Shown piece by piece: positions 26,188 to 34,821 of a stretch of DNA of 64,000 bases (position 1 is its first letter; the number at the start of each line of letters is the position of its first letter). A program made the translations under genes and the position numbers. The notes beneath the pieces were generated by a model, which was not told the origin of the DNA, searched no databases, and saw only the letters and a list, made by a program, of their open reading frames with translations. The stretch is from an uncultured Eubacterium sp. (GTDB lineage Bacteria; Bacillota; Clostridia; Peptostreptococcales; Anaerovoracaceae), in NCBI GenBank assembly GCA_946555345.1, contig CAMNSS010000008.1:52219-116218 (forward strand), read 5' to 3'.

Positions 26188-27926
26188 TACCTGCGCCCCC
26201 TTTCCAATTCTTCTTCACTGAGCTGCGATAAAGCGATCTCCTTGTAAACGCTGCAGCTCTCCATCAATTCTTCGTGCGTTCCTTTGCCTGCCATGCGGCC
26301 TTCATCCAGCACCAGGATCTGGTCAGCATCCATAATCGTATTGATCCGCTGGGCGACGATGATGATCGTACTGCCGCCTACCGTTTCTTTCAGTGCGCTT
26401 CGGAGCGCTTTATCCGTGCGGAAATCCAGCGCCGAAAAGCTATCGTCAAAAATATAGATGTCCGGTTTTTTCACCAGCGCCCTGGCGATGGAAAGACGCT
26501 GCTTCTGGCCGCCTGAAACATTGACGCCGCCCTGCGCTACTTCTTCGTCAAAGCCATGTTCTTTTTCCTTGATAAAGTCCAGAGCCTGCGCCGTCTGCGC
26601 CGCTTCCGTCATTTCCGCAAGTCCAGCGCTTTCCATGCCGTACCGCAGATTGCTGGCGATCGTGCCGGAAAAGAGCATCCCTTTCTGTGGAATATATCCA
26701 ATTTGCTCACGGAGCTGGTGCTGGCTCATCTGCCTGATATCAACGCCATCCAGCAGGATTTTCCCCTCCGTAACATCATAAAACCTCGGAATCAAATTGA
26801 CTAAAGTGGATTTTCCGCTGCCCGTGCCGCCGATAATCGCCGTCGTTTTTCCTGGCTCGGCCGTAAAACTGATATTTTGCAATGTTTTTTCCTCCGCATC
26901 CGGATAAGAAAAAGACACACCTGAGAATGTTACGAGACCTTGCGGGCTTGCAGGCGTTTGCGGCTCTTGCGGATCAAGCACCGTCGGATTCATCTCCAGC
27001 ACCTGCCCGATACGCTGTGCCGAAACTGCCGCCCGCGGAATCATGATGAACATCATCGTGATGAACAGGAACGACATGATCACGTGCATTGCATATTGCA
27101 GATATGCAAGCATATCGCCAATCATCAGGCGCTGCGCTTCGATCAGGTGCGCCCCCGCCCATATGATTAGGACGCTGACCGCATTCATCACGAACATCAG
27201 CGCAGGCATCATAAACGACATCGCTTTGTTGACGAACAAATTTATCTTTGTCAAATCCAAATTGGCTTCATCAAAACGCGCTTCCTCATCCTTCTCCGTG
27301 GTAAACGCCCGAATGACCAGCGACCCCGAAAGCCTTTCCTTCATGATCAAGTTCAGCCTATCCAGCTTTTTCTGCAACACCTTGAATTTTGGCAATACCA
27401 GGAGAAACGCAACGCCCATGATGCAAATGATCGCTAAAAGCGCAATCCCGACCGTCCAGGAAAGCGACACGCTCGTGTTCAGCGCCCTGATCACCGCACC
27501 GACTCCCATGAGCGGCGCAAAACACGCAAGGCGCAAGATCATCACCGTCGCCTGCTGCACCATCTGCACATCATTCGTCGAACGGGTAATCAGGGATGCG
27601 GTCGAAAACTCCTCCAGCTCAGCCGCCGAGAAATTCGTAATCCTGTGAAACAGGGCCGCCCGCACATCCCGGGACGATTTTGCCGCAGTCTGTGCAGCCA
27701 GGAAGCCGCCGCCTACGGCAAACAATACCGTCGCCGCGGATATACCCGCCATGATCAGCCCCATGCGCCAGATATATGCCATATCGCCTTTGACGATGCC
27801 AAAATTGATGATGTCCGACATATACGCAGGCAATGTCAGTTCGCACATCGCCTGGCCAAATAGAAACAATAGGATCAAGACGATATAGAATTTATAAGGC
27901 TTGTAATATTTTAAAACGGTTTTCAT
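26187..27926 (-). CDS. ABC exporter half-transporter (permease-ATPase), first subunit
   Basis: A 579-residue fusion of six membrane helices (about 15-310) and an ATPase domain with Walker A GGTGSGKST, signature VSGGQKQR, Walker B IYIFDDSFSALD and H-loop region VAQRINT. The D after Walker B is Asp where the catalytic Glu normally sits (DDSFS), so this half has the degenerate site of a heterodimer; the partner carries the Glu (DEATS). It overlaps marR by four bases and its partner by one base. Confidence 0.92.
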   Translation of the reverse strand: MKTVLKYYKPYKFYIVLILLFLFGQAMCELTLPAYMSDIINFGIVKGDMAYIWRMGLIMAGISAATVLFAVGGGFLAAQTAAKSSRDVRAALFHRITNFSAAELEEFSTASLITRSTNDVQMVQQATVMILRLACFAPLMGVGAVIRALNTSVSLSWTVGIALLAIICIMGVAFLLVLPKFKVLQKKLDRLNLIMKERLSGSLVIRAFTTEKDEEARFDEANLDLTKINLFVNKAMSFMMPALMFVMNAVSVLIIWAGAHLIEAQRLMIGDMLAYLQYAMHVIMSFLFITMMFIMIPRAAVSAQRIGQVLEMNPTVLDPQEPQTPASPQGLVTFSGVSFSYPDAEEKTLQNISFTAEPGKTTAIIGGTGSGKSTLVNLIPRFYDVTEGKILLDGVDIRQMSQHQLREQIGYIPQKGMLFSGTIASNLRYGMESAGLAEMTEAAQTAQALDFIKEKEHGFDEEVAQGGVNVSGGQKQRLSIARALVKKPDIYIFDDSFSALDFRTDKALRSALKETVGGSTIIIVAQRINTIMDADQILVLDEGRMAGKGTHEELMESCSVYKEIALSQLSEEELERGRR

Positions 27927-28438
27927 AAGTGTTCCTTTTCCTCCTCCAGCATTTTCTCGATGTTCCCGGTTACCTTCGCCAGCAGCCGCCGGAAGGTTTC
28001 AACTTCCTCTTTCGTCATGCCTTCCGTCAACTTCTGTTCAAAAGCAAGTCCAAGTTTTACTCCGTTACGGACCACCTGCTTTGCCTTTTCCGCAGGGTAC
28101 AGGCAATATGCCCGTTTGTCCTGTACGTTCTGTTCCCTGCTGACATAACCCTTTTCCACCATATCCCTGACGGATTTTGCCACCGCCCCTTTGTCGATGC
28201 GCAATTGCTTTGCCAAATCCTCCTGCGAAATACCGGGGTAATGGCTGATATATTTTAAATACCCCATCTGCTGCCCCGTCAGGCCAAATTGCTTCATCAC
28301 CCGGTTATGCATGATCCGCCCGTGCCTGTAGATCAGGGAAAACCCTGTCTGTATCGAGCGAAGCTCTTCAATGCAGACGGACGGCTTCCTGCATGGCCTT
28401 TGCCCCCCCCTGTCCATATGCGGCGAGGCTTTTGCCAT
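27923..28438 (-). CDS. MarR-family transcriptional regulator of the exporter operon
   Basis: A 171-residue protein with a winged-helix domain (about 65-135: LTGQQMGYLKYISHYPGISQEDLAKQL, DKGAVAKSVRDMVEKGYVSRE, DKRAYCLYPAEK). The start at 28438 has GGAGGGGAGG upstream. An in-frame extension to 28714 is repeat-derived and lacks homology. MarR proteins are ligand-responsive dimeric repressors that often control an adjacent exporter, which fits the four-base overlap with the ABC genes. The operon promoter contains two palindromes suited to autoregulation. Confidence 0.9.
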   Translation of the reverse strand: MAKASPHMDRGGQRPCRKPSVCIEELRSIQTGFSLIYRHGRIMHNRVMKQFGLTGQQMGYLKYISHYPGISQEDLAKQLRIDKGAVAKSVRDMVEKGYVSREQNVQDKRAYCLYPAEKAKQVVRNGVKLGLAFEQKLTEGMTKEEVETFRRLLAKVTGNIEKMLEEEKEHL

Positions 28439-28766
28439 GCTATGAGCCTCCCCTCCACTGACATGACCGGCACGCTTTGAAGCAGGCTGATGCACGAATC
28501 CTTTCCCGTGGCGTTCCCCTGTGCGCCTTGTTCCTTGCGCCGCCTCGCAGTCCGCCCGTGCATCGCCCATTCCTGGCACGCCTTCACATCCTCCCAGCGA
28601 GAACCTTGCATTTTGTGCATCTTCACAGTTTTCCGGCGAGAGCCTTGCGCCTTGTCCGTCCTTGCGGTTTTCCTGCGCACCCTGTCCCCTGCGCCTTCCA
28701 CGCTCTTCTTTCATCGAACTTCCCGACCCTTTCCGCCTCGCAAGCGAAGCAGCGTCAACAGCAAAA
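28439..28766. other. Leader region of marR with degenerate ~39-bp repeats
   Basis: Between the operon promoter and the marR start lie about 345 bases. Units at 28582-28620 and 28621-28659 match at about 28 of 39 positions, with a weaker third from 28660. A minus-strand frame is open through the region in phase with marR but encodes only low-complexity sequence. A long untranslated leader is more likely than a long N-terminus. Confidence 0.6.
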
Positions 28767-28820
28767 TAGTTGTCATTGCAACCATTTTACGCATGATCAA
28801 GTTGGTTGTCAAGACAACTA
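28767..28820. promoter_or_regulatory. Two MarR-type operator palindromes
   Basis: GGTTGTC-AA-GACAAC-TA at 28804-28820 covers the -35. TAGTTGTC-ATTG-CAAC at 28767-28782 lies just downstream of the -10. Both fit the GTTG...CAAC pattern of MarR/OhrR sites. Binding by the adjacent MarR is inferred. Confidence 0.6.
28784..28812 (-). promoter_or_regulatory. Promoter of the marR-ABC operon
   Basis: On the minus strand TTGACA (28807-28812), a 17-base spacer and TAAAAT (28784-28789). The -35 sits inside a palindrome. Confidence 0.75.
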
Positions 28821-29010
28821 TTCTTTTTTTCACATAAAACACACAAACTGCGCTCTGGCAAACGATTTGCGGAATTGACTCCAACGCCTGCAGCTACCGC
28901 TGCATATAAGGATTCAATCCTATGCAAACCACGCCAGAAGCGGGGCGCGGCGATTTATCCTGCAAAGCCAGGCGCGAGCATAGCGGCATCCGCAAGCGGC
29001 AATCCATAAG

Positions 29011-29883
29011 CTACAGGTTTAGATCCTTGGCCAAAGCAGCCAGCACCCTTCTATTTGCTCCGCTAATGCGTCCCAGCGGCAATCTGCAACTACCGACCCG
29101 CATCCCCGTCATATTCATAATTTCCTTGATCGGCACCGGGTTTGTCTCACAGAACAATGCATTGATTAAATTTAAATATTGAAGCTGCATTTTCCCAGCT
29201 TCCTCGGTCCTCCCTTCCAGATAAGCATGCGTCATCTCACGCACCTTTTCCGGCATCAGGTTCGCCCACACCGACACTGCGCCAGCAGCGCCCATGGACA
29301 TCAAGGCTATCGTAATATCATCATTCCCAGAATAGATGTTAAAATCATCACGGATCAATGTGGAAAGCTTCGCCACGTAAGACATATCGCCGCTCGCTTC
29401 CTTAATGCCTGCAATATTCGGATGCTTGGAAAGCTCCGCCACAATGCCAACGTCGATGCAAATCCCAGTCCTGGATGGCACATTGTAAATGTAAACCGGA
29501 ATGCTGACACTGTCGGCAATTTTATAAAAATGTTCTATCATGCCGGATTGGTTTGGTTTATTGTAATATGGCGTGATGGCCAACAGTCCGCTGGCTCCCA
29601 TCTTTTCGTATTTCATGCTCTTAGCGATGGATTTTTCCGTATTATTCGTTCCGCTGTTGACAATGAGCGGAATCCGGCCAGCGGCTTCCTCCACGGACAC
29701 CCTGACGATTTCATCCTGTTCTTCTTCGCTCAAGGCAGGCGTTTCCCCAGTCGTTCCTAATACCAATACCGCATCCGTGCCACGTTCGATATGCATATTG
29801 AGCAGTTCCCGCAGTTTTCTATAATTTACGTTACCGGCTTCATCAAAGGGTGTGATAAGCGCTACGATAGATCCTTTTATCAT
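29011..29883 (-). CDS. dapA: 4-hydroxy-tetrahydrodipicolinate synthase
   Basis: A 290-residue TIM-barrel lyase that condenses pyruvate with aspartate semialdehyde, the first step of lysine/diaminopimelate synthesis. Hallmarks: GTTGETPALSEEE (pyruvate site), YYNKPNQSGM, the Tyr in YNVPSRTG, the Schiff-base Lys in AGIKEASGD, and SGNDDITIALMSMGAAGAVSV. The start follows AGGAGG. It stands alone: marR operon promoter region on one side and a 480-base gap on the other. Confidence 0.96.
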   Translation of the reverse strand: MIKGSIVALITPFDEAGNVNYRKLRELLNMHIERGTDAVLVLGTTGETPALSEEEQDEIVRVSVEEAAGRIPLIVNSGTNNTEKSIAKSMKYEKMGASGLLAITPYYNKPNQSGMIEHFYKIADSVSIPVYIYNVPSRTGICIDVGIVAELSKHPNIAGIKEASGDMSYVAKLSTLIRDDFNIYSGNDDITIALMSMGAAGAVSVWANLMPEKVREMTHAYLEGRTEEAGKMQLQYLNLINALFCETNPVPIKEIMNMTGMRVGSCRLPLGRISGANRRVLAALAKDLNL

Positions 29884-30255
29884 AATCGACCTCCTGTATG
29901 ATTTATTATCTCCATATTATGCAAAAATCACAAAAATGTGTGGTAAAAAAGGGAAAACTTTTATCCTAATGCTTGTGTGCTGGAAAGGAAAACAAGGCAT
30001 TTTGCCCAAAATAACGCACAGGAGCAAAACCGGGCCATTCCACTCAGGAGGAATGCACGGCAAGGGCGGAAAAACCGCTCGTTCCCTAAAAAATCATGCC
30101 AGGCGGAGCCAAAGTTCCTTTGTATGCGTATGCCTGCTTCAAGCTGGCGCTTCAAAAGACGCTTGCTTTGAAGCATACGAAACGATAAAAACAATCGTTT
30201 CGATACGCTAAAAAACCGTTCAACAAAAATGCAAGCCGTTCTGTGCAAAATTTAG
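29884..30255. other. Gene-free stretch upstream of dapA and birA
   Basis: About 370 bases with no supported gene or RNA. Small frames exist on both strands but lack ribosome sites and homology. I see only the dapA leader at the left end. Confidence 0.5.
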
Positions 30256-30284
30256 TTGACAATATTATGTTCATAGTTTACAAT
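30256..30284 (+). promoter_or_regulatory. Strong predicted promoter of birA
   Basis: Consensus TTGACA at 30256-30261, 17-base spacer, TACAAT at 30279-30284. Two direct copies of AGTTkACAAT (30254-30263, 30275-30284) are 21 bp apart, overlapping the promoter. Confidence 0.75.
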
Positions 30285-30290
30285 CTCCTC

Positions 30291-30340
30291 ATGTGAAAAT
30301 ATGAAAAATTCCGGCTGCCAAAAAACTAATATTTTCACAT
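30291..30340. promoter_or_regulatory. 12-bp perfect inverted repeat in the birA leader
   Basis: ATGTGAAAATAT at 30291-30302 pairs with its complement at 30329-30340 across 26 bases, just after the promoter. It could be an operator pair or an mRNA stem-loop before the ribosome site. Confidence 0.6.
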
Positions 30341-30365
30341 AGATTGAATTTTTATGGAGGCAATT

Positions 30366-31346
30366 ATGACAATCAAGGATGCCGTGCTGCATACACTCAC
30401 AGAACACAAGGGAGATTTTCATTCGGGCGAAGAGCTATCGCACCGCCTGAAAGTTTCGAGAACCGCTGTATGGAAGGCGATCAAATCCCTGCGGCAAGAG
30501 GGGTATCCGATAGAAGCCGTGACCAATAAGGGTTATATGCTGATGCAGGATCGCTGGCTGATTACGGAAGAAAGCTTGCGGCTTTGCTTACCGGCAAAAT
30601 ACAAAAAGAATCCGATTCACATATACGATACCCTTGACTCCACGAATATCCGCGCCAGCCAGCTTGCTTTAGAAAATGCACCCCATGGGACGATCGTCAT
30701 GGCGCGCCAACAGAGCGGCGGGCGGGGAAGGCTGGGCAGAAGTTTCTTTTCCCCACGGGAAGGCATTTACCTCAGCCTCATCATCAAGCCTTCTTTTGAC
30801 CTTAGCAAAGCGGTACTCGTGACCTCCGCCGCCGCAGTCGCCGTAGCGGAAAGCGTTGAAAACGTATGCAATATGCCTGCGGGGATTAAATGGGTCAATG
30901 ATGTTTATGTCAATGGGAAAAAAATCTGCGGAATCCTCACCGAGGGCATTACCGGCCTCGAAACCGGGCAGATCGAAAGCCTCGTCATCGGAATCGGCAT
31001 CAACACGGCATTGCATGGATTCCCGCCGGAGCTTCTTGACACGGTGGGGGCAGTGGAAGGCAACTATTCCAAATCAGCGCTGGCAGGGAGCGTGATCAGC
31101 CGGACGCTCGACCTGGCGGAGACCATCGAAGAGCGGAGCTTTATCGAGGCCTACCGCCGTAAAAGCCTGGTGATCGGTAAAACCGTAAAGGTCTACAAAG
31201 GAGTCTATCAAGTGAATCCAACCGATGAAATCCCTTCCCGCACGGCACAGGTTCTCGATATCGACGACAACGGCGGACTAATGGTGCGCTACAGCGACGG
31301 GACACGGGAAACGCTTACTTCCGGGGAAATCTCCGTCAGGCTGTAG
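30366..31346 (+). CDS. birA: Bifunctional biotin-[acetyl-CoA-carboxylase] ligase and repressor
   Basis: A 326-residue protein. Residues 1-60 form a winged helix (FHSGEELSHRLKVSRTAVWKAIKSL), so it can repress as well as ligate. The catalytic domain holds STNIRA, the biotinyl-AMP loop QSGGRGRLGRSFFSP, IKWVNDVYVNGKKICGIL and GIGINTAL. A C-terminal SH3-like domain ends the protein. The start at 30366 is preceded by TGGAGG. The biotin transporter gene bioY lies 406 bases downstream on the same strand, a logical partner under biotin control. Confidence 0.95.
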   Translation: MTIKDAVLHTLTEHKGDFHSGEELSHRLKVSRTAVWKAIKSLRQEGYPIEAVTNKGYMLMQDRWLITEESLRLCLPAKYKKNPIHIYDTLDSTNIRASQLALENAPHGTIVMARQQSGGRGRLGRSFFSPREGIYLSLIIKPSFDLSKAVLVTSAAAVAVAESVENVCNMPAGIKWVNDVYVNGKKICGILTEGITGLETGQIESLVIGIGINTALHGFPPELLDTVGAVEGNYSKSALAGSVISRTLDLAETIEERSFIEAYRRKSLVIGKTVKVYKGVYQVNPTDEIPSRTAQVLDIDDNGGLMVRYSDGTRETLTSGEISVRL

Positions 31347-31752
31347 ATAAAAAGCGGGCGCTTTGGCAAAATACCGGGCGAAATGCCCGGCAGACTGCGG
31401 AGAATACCGCATAAAACCATCTGTAAGCCTCCTTGCCGCGCCGATGCGGTATGCCAAATCACGCCAAATGCACACAGAAACCCGTACGGCATCCAATCCA
31501 TTAATCACGGTCAAAACCTTGCCGGAAGCAAATGCGGCAGCCAACCCACTAATCGAGGTTTTGCAAAACCATTCCCAAACAAACATATCGTACGATCTAA
31601 ACGTTTCAGCCCACGATCTAACACGCAGTTCCACATGAATGCACTACCCACAAAGGCGCTTTTATCCACCACGGAAGTACATACAAATGCAAAATGCACT
31701 TTCATGCTTAACTGCTTCTACCTACTCGACATATGATAAAAAGGAGGATATA
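31347..31752. other. Gene-free spacer between birA and bioY
   Basis: 406 bases with no supported gene. It contains a CCGGGC/GCCCGG hairpin at about 31374-31391 without T-run, and scattered CCATTAATC/CCACTAATC-like units (31497, 31544). No clear BirA operator or promoter was found. Confidence 0.45.
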
Positions 31753-32466
31753 ATGAAAACATCAGAAAAACGATATTCCAACACGACATACATGATACTA
31801 TGCGGGCTTTTCGCCGCTTTGACAGCCATATGTTCGTTCATTACGATCCCATTGGGCTTTACGCCGATTCCCTTGAACTTGGGAACGCTGGGCATGTTCT
31901 TAGCCGGCGGTATCCTGGGGAAAAAATACGGCACGCTGAGCATCTCAGTATATGTGCTGATGGGAGCGGCCGGAGTCCCCGTCTTTGCCGGGTTTCGGGC
32001 AGGGCTTAGCGTCCTGGCGGGACCTACGGGCGGTTATATCGCAGGCTATATTGCGGGAGCGTTTATCATCGGGAGCATTCTGGATGCAGCGCTGCGAAAT
32101 GACGCAGGGAAAAATGCGGCAACAAAGAAATCACGGAAACTGGATAGCGATGGGCAAAACACCGATCCGAATAGCGCATTGCAAGCAGACAGCGCCAAAC
32201 AGGACGACAACCCCACAGACACGCCACAACCGGATAGCGGCAGTCAAAACGCCAAACGCATGAAAAGGCCTTGGATTTATATCATCGCCTTATCGCTCGG
32301 AATGGCAATCTGCTATTTTCTTGGCACGCTATGGTTTATGTACAGCACGAAAACCGGGCTATACGCATCCCTGCTTGCCTGCGTTGTCCCATTCCTAGCG
32401 GGCGATGCGGTAAAAATCATCGTTGCAACATTGCTGATCCGCAAACTGCGTCCGTTGGTGCGTTAA
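31753..32466 (+). CDS. bioY: Biotin transporter S component BioY, with a hydrophilic insert
   Basis: A 237-residue membrane protein of the ECF type. Conserved BioY blocks: ICSFITIPLGFTPIPLNLGTLGMFLAGGILG, GAAGVPVFAGFRAGLSVLAGPTGGYIAGY and the last helices AGDAVKIIVATLL. Between helix four and the last helices, residues about 118-170 are an inserted hydrophilic low-complexity segment (Asp, Asn, Gln, Ser, Pro, Lys). BioY is normally about 190 residues. BioY binds biotin and usually works with EcfAA'T, which are not in the window. The start follows AAGGAGG by eight bases. Confidence 0.92.
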   Translation: MKTSEKRYSNTTYMILCGLFAALTAICSFITIPLGFTPIPLNLGTLGMFLAGGILGKKYGTLSISVYVLMGAAGVPVFAGFRAGLSVLAGPTGGYIAGYIAGAFIIGSILDAALRNDAGKNAATKKSRKLDSDGQNTDPNSALQADSAKQDDNPTDTPQPDSGSQNAKRMKRPWIYIIALSLGMAICYFLGTLWFMYSTKTGLYASLLACVVPFLAGDAVKIIVATLLIRKLRPLVR

Positions 32467-32991
32467 TTAAAAAGGGGGGGCGGGAATGTGCTTCCCCGCA
32501 AACAATGCGGCGCTAATTAAAAGCTTGGCATTGCGCTATTCATCCAAAACGCAGCAACGCTATAGCGCAGTTGCAGCGGCTGAACGATACGCAGTTAAGC
32601 CATCCATGGCCTGCCGCATCAAAATAACGAACGATTCGCCCCAATCCATGAATGCTGTGCGATTGCTCCGAAAGCCACAGCCAGGACGCCGCTCTTGTTT
32701 CAAAAGCTGCGGTCATTGGCGCATTAATTGAAAGGCGTATTATGCCGCTCCACGAAACAATGCGGCGCTAACCGAAGGAGGCCATCCCGCAAGCGGTATG
32801 GCGCTAATAAAGGACTTGACAGCGCACCATTTATCAAAGCAAAATAGCACAGCCCCAATACTTGAACAATGCGCGATTAATCCGTTCATAACCCCCACCG
32901 CATTCAGGACAGCAACGGGCTAAAATCCGTGAGCAATATGTGATTGAGCCGATGGCCGCATTGGTTCTATCTGTTCCGCAATGGAGGTTCT
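32467..32991. other. Gene-free spacer with a recurring motif derived from the bioY end
   Basis: 525 bases without a supported gene. A motif like GCGCTAATTAAAAG recurs at about 32460 (the bioY stop itself), 32510, 32719, 32765, 32801 and 32872. Three copies are preceded by AACAATGCGG-like sequence. A possible TTGACA/CAAAAT promoter (32816-32845) may serve the GH3 gene. Confidence 0.5.
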
Positions 32992-34152
32992 ATGAAAAGC
33001 AAAACAATTACATTGGTTATCATCATATTGCTTGCGGTTGAAACAATCGCCGGCATCTGTTTCATGAATGCCTCTACTGCCAGCAGGGCAAATGCGTACC
33101 GAAAAAGTACCAGCCCCAAAATAATGATTCCAGCCCCAGAAGACATAATCCTGTCCAGCATGACATTGGAAGAAAAGGCCGGACAAATGTTCATGGGCTG
33201 TTTCTACCAAGGCACGCCCTCGCCGGAAACGATAGCGCAATACCATCTCGGCGGCGCTGTGCTATTTCGTGCAAGCTTTGAAAACACCCCGCCTGAAACA
33301 CTGCGTATGCAACTTGATGCCATCGATGAAGCGAATCGCATCAACCCCATCATCACCGTGGATGAAGAAGGCGGAACTGTCGCCAGAGTCAGCGCAAGCC
33401 CGCTTTACCGAAGCGAACCATTCCAGTCGCCGCGGACACTTTTTGCAGCGGGCGGAATGGATGCCGTGATCGCGGATACCCATGAAAAGAACCAACTGTT
33501 GCTACAGCTCGGCATCGATATGAACCTCGCTCCCGTCATCGACATTTCACAAAACCCGGCTGATTATATGTATGAACGCAGTTTAGGGCAAAATGCCAAG
33601 ATAACATCCCAATATGCTGTAAAAACGGTTGCCGCCTGCAAGGAAGATGGGATCGGATGCTGCTTGAAGCATTTCCCAGGATATGGTTCGACCGCCGATA
33701 CCCATAACGGAATTGCCATGGACAGGCGCAACCCTAAACAAATCAAGGAAGTTGATATGCGTCCTTTTTCTGCTGGAATCAAGGCCGGAGCACATGCGGT
33801 GCTGGTATCCCACAATATTGTCGCTTCCTTGGATCAAGAGCTTCCCGCTTCGCTGTCTCCTGCGATCCACCATATCCTGAGAGATGAAATGAAATTCGAC
33901 GGCGTAATCATAACCGATGATCTTTCCATGGGGGCAATCACACAATTTTCACCTGACACCGACAGCGCAGTGGATGCGATCGCCGCTGGCAATGATATCT
34001 TATGCACTGGTGATTATGCGAACCAGTTCCAAGCCGTCCTCAATGCAATTCATGATGGAACGATTTCTGAAAAGCGAATCAACCGATCCGTGCGCCGGAT
34101 ACTGCGCTTAAAACTGGAGCTAGGGCTTATCGGCATGAATGATGGGGAATAA
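32992..34152 (+). CDS. Membrane-anchored GH3 beta-N-acetylhexosaminidase (NagZ-like)
   Basis: A 386-residue protein with an N-terminal signal/anchor helix (about 5-25) and a GH3 catalytic barrel. The conserved loop KHFPGYGSTADTHNG carries the catalytic His/Asp pair of NagZ enzymes, and the nucleophile is in IITDDLSMGA. TVDEEGG and APVIDISQNP complete the active site. It should cleave N-acetylglucosamine from muropeptides outside the membrane. The start at 32992 is set by GGAGG; an earlier in-frame ATG at 32944 lacks one. No neighbour points to a pathway. Confidence 0.9.
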   Translation: MKSKTITLVIIILLAVETIAGICFMNASTASRANAYRKSTSPKIMIPAPEDIILSSMTLEEKAGQMFMGCFYQGTPSPETIAQYHLGGAVLFRASFENTPPETLRMQLDAIDEANRINPIITVDEEGGTVARVSASPLYRSEPFQSPRTLFAAGGMDAVIADTHEKNQLLLQLGIDMNLAPVIDISQNPADYMYERSLGQNAKITSQYAVKTVAACKEDGIGCCLKHFPGYGSTADTHNGIAMDRRNPKQIKEVDMRPFSAGIKAGAHAVLVSHNIVASLDQELPASLSPAIHHILRDEMKFDGVIITDDLSMGAITQFSPDTDSAVDAIAAGNDILCTGDYANQFQAVLNAIHDGTISEKRINRSVRRILRLKLELGLIGMNDGE

Positions 34153-34330
34153 ATAGGAATCAGCAAATTGAGCGGACTAGGCAGACAGTGAGCCAAGCAA
34201 CAGGCTAGGCAGGCAGAGGTTTAAATGGAGCAGGCGAGGCGGGGCAATCTCATGCCTCCCATTTACACCAGCATCAGACCGGGTGGATGGTTGTCGTGCA
34301 GGCTGCTCGAAATTCAGTTGCCGGAAAGCA

Positions 34331-34567
34331 GGTGGCAGGGCATCTGTGACGGCTGGATGCAGCAACTCTGCGGATTCCGCAGGAGCAGATGCAATCATGC
34401 GGCTCTGCGAAAGAGAAGAACAGGCGGCCTCTGGGAACTGTCTAAATGTCCGCAGGACATGAGTTTTCCCAGAAGCCCTGTTCTTCCTAGCGCGCCGTAT
34501 ATGATTGCCTGCGATGAGGACAGAGCGGAGACGCTGCCCCGCCAGCCGCCATAGTTCCCTTGCCACC
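34331..34567. repeat. Long imperfect palindrome (~237 bp)
   Basis: The left arm (34331-34445) and right arm (34461-34567) are roughly 65-70 % complementary by eye over their whole length. Best blocks: GGTGGCA at 34331-34337 with 34561-34567, GCAATCAT at about 34391-34398 with ATGATTGC, GAAGAACAGG at 34415-34424 with 34477-34486, CTGGGAA with TTCCCAG, and a central ATGTCC-GCA-GGACAT at 34446-34460. The RNA or single strand would form one long hairpin. No gene or transposase is attached, and frames on both strands merely mirror each other. Confidence 0.75.
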
Positions 34568-34713
34568 AAAAACCAGCCCCCGCGACAGCCCTTTGCATAT
34601 CATCTTGTCAACATATTTTTTTCAAAAATTCTTCACAAAGACAACCTAAAACTAGCATATTTCCTTGCTATTATAGAACCACAGCAAGGGAAACCATGCT
34701 GGCACCTGAAAAT

Positions 34714-34773
34714 AAGGGCTGCTTATAAAAAAACAACACTTCTTCTTCTCAAACCCTAAAGTTAGCAGCCCTT
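34714..34773. promoter_or_regulatory. Attenuator-like inverted repeat
   Basis: AAGGGCTGCT at 34714-34723 and its exact complement at 34764-34773, with a 40-base loop. In the minus direction the stem starts within the leader frame. Confidence 0.55.
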
Positions 34774-34781
34774 AGTAACAC
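34749..34781 (-). CDS. Possible 10-residue leader peptide
   Basis: A GTG at 34781 with a perfect AGGAGG seven bases upstream (34789-34794) opens a frame reading MLLRAANFRV and stopping at 34749. Its codons 4-6 form the left arm of the 10-bp inverted repeat at 34714-34773. That arrangement is typical of leader peptides in attenuators, but the strand has no gene downstream to control. Confidence 0.4.
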   Translation of the reverse strand: MLLRAANFRV

Positions 34782-34821
34782 AGGTACACCTCCTAAAGAA
34801 TAATGGATGATAATGATGGTG

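Noticed and set aside
28439..28714. A 92-residue N-terminal extension of MarR
   Set aside because: The extension is made of DNA repeats, and a start with a strong ribosome site exists at 28438, giving normal MarR length.
31347..31752. BirA operator or biotin riboswitch before bioY
   Set aside because: No inverted TTGTNAAC pair or known riboswitch pattern was found; only scattered degenerate units.
34177..34598. Two opposing frames of about 110-130 codons in the long palindrome
   Set aside because: They mirror each other because of the inverted repeat and have no ribosome site or known product; the palindrome is the better explanation.
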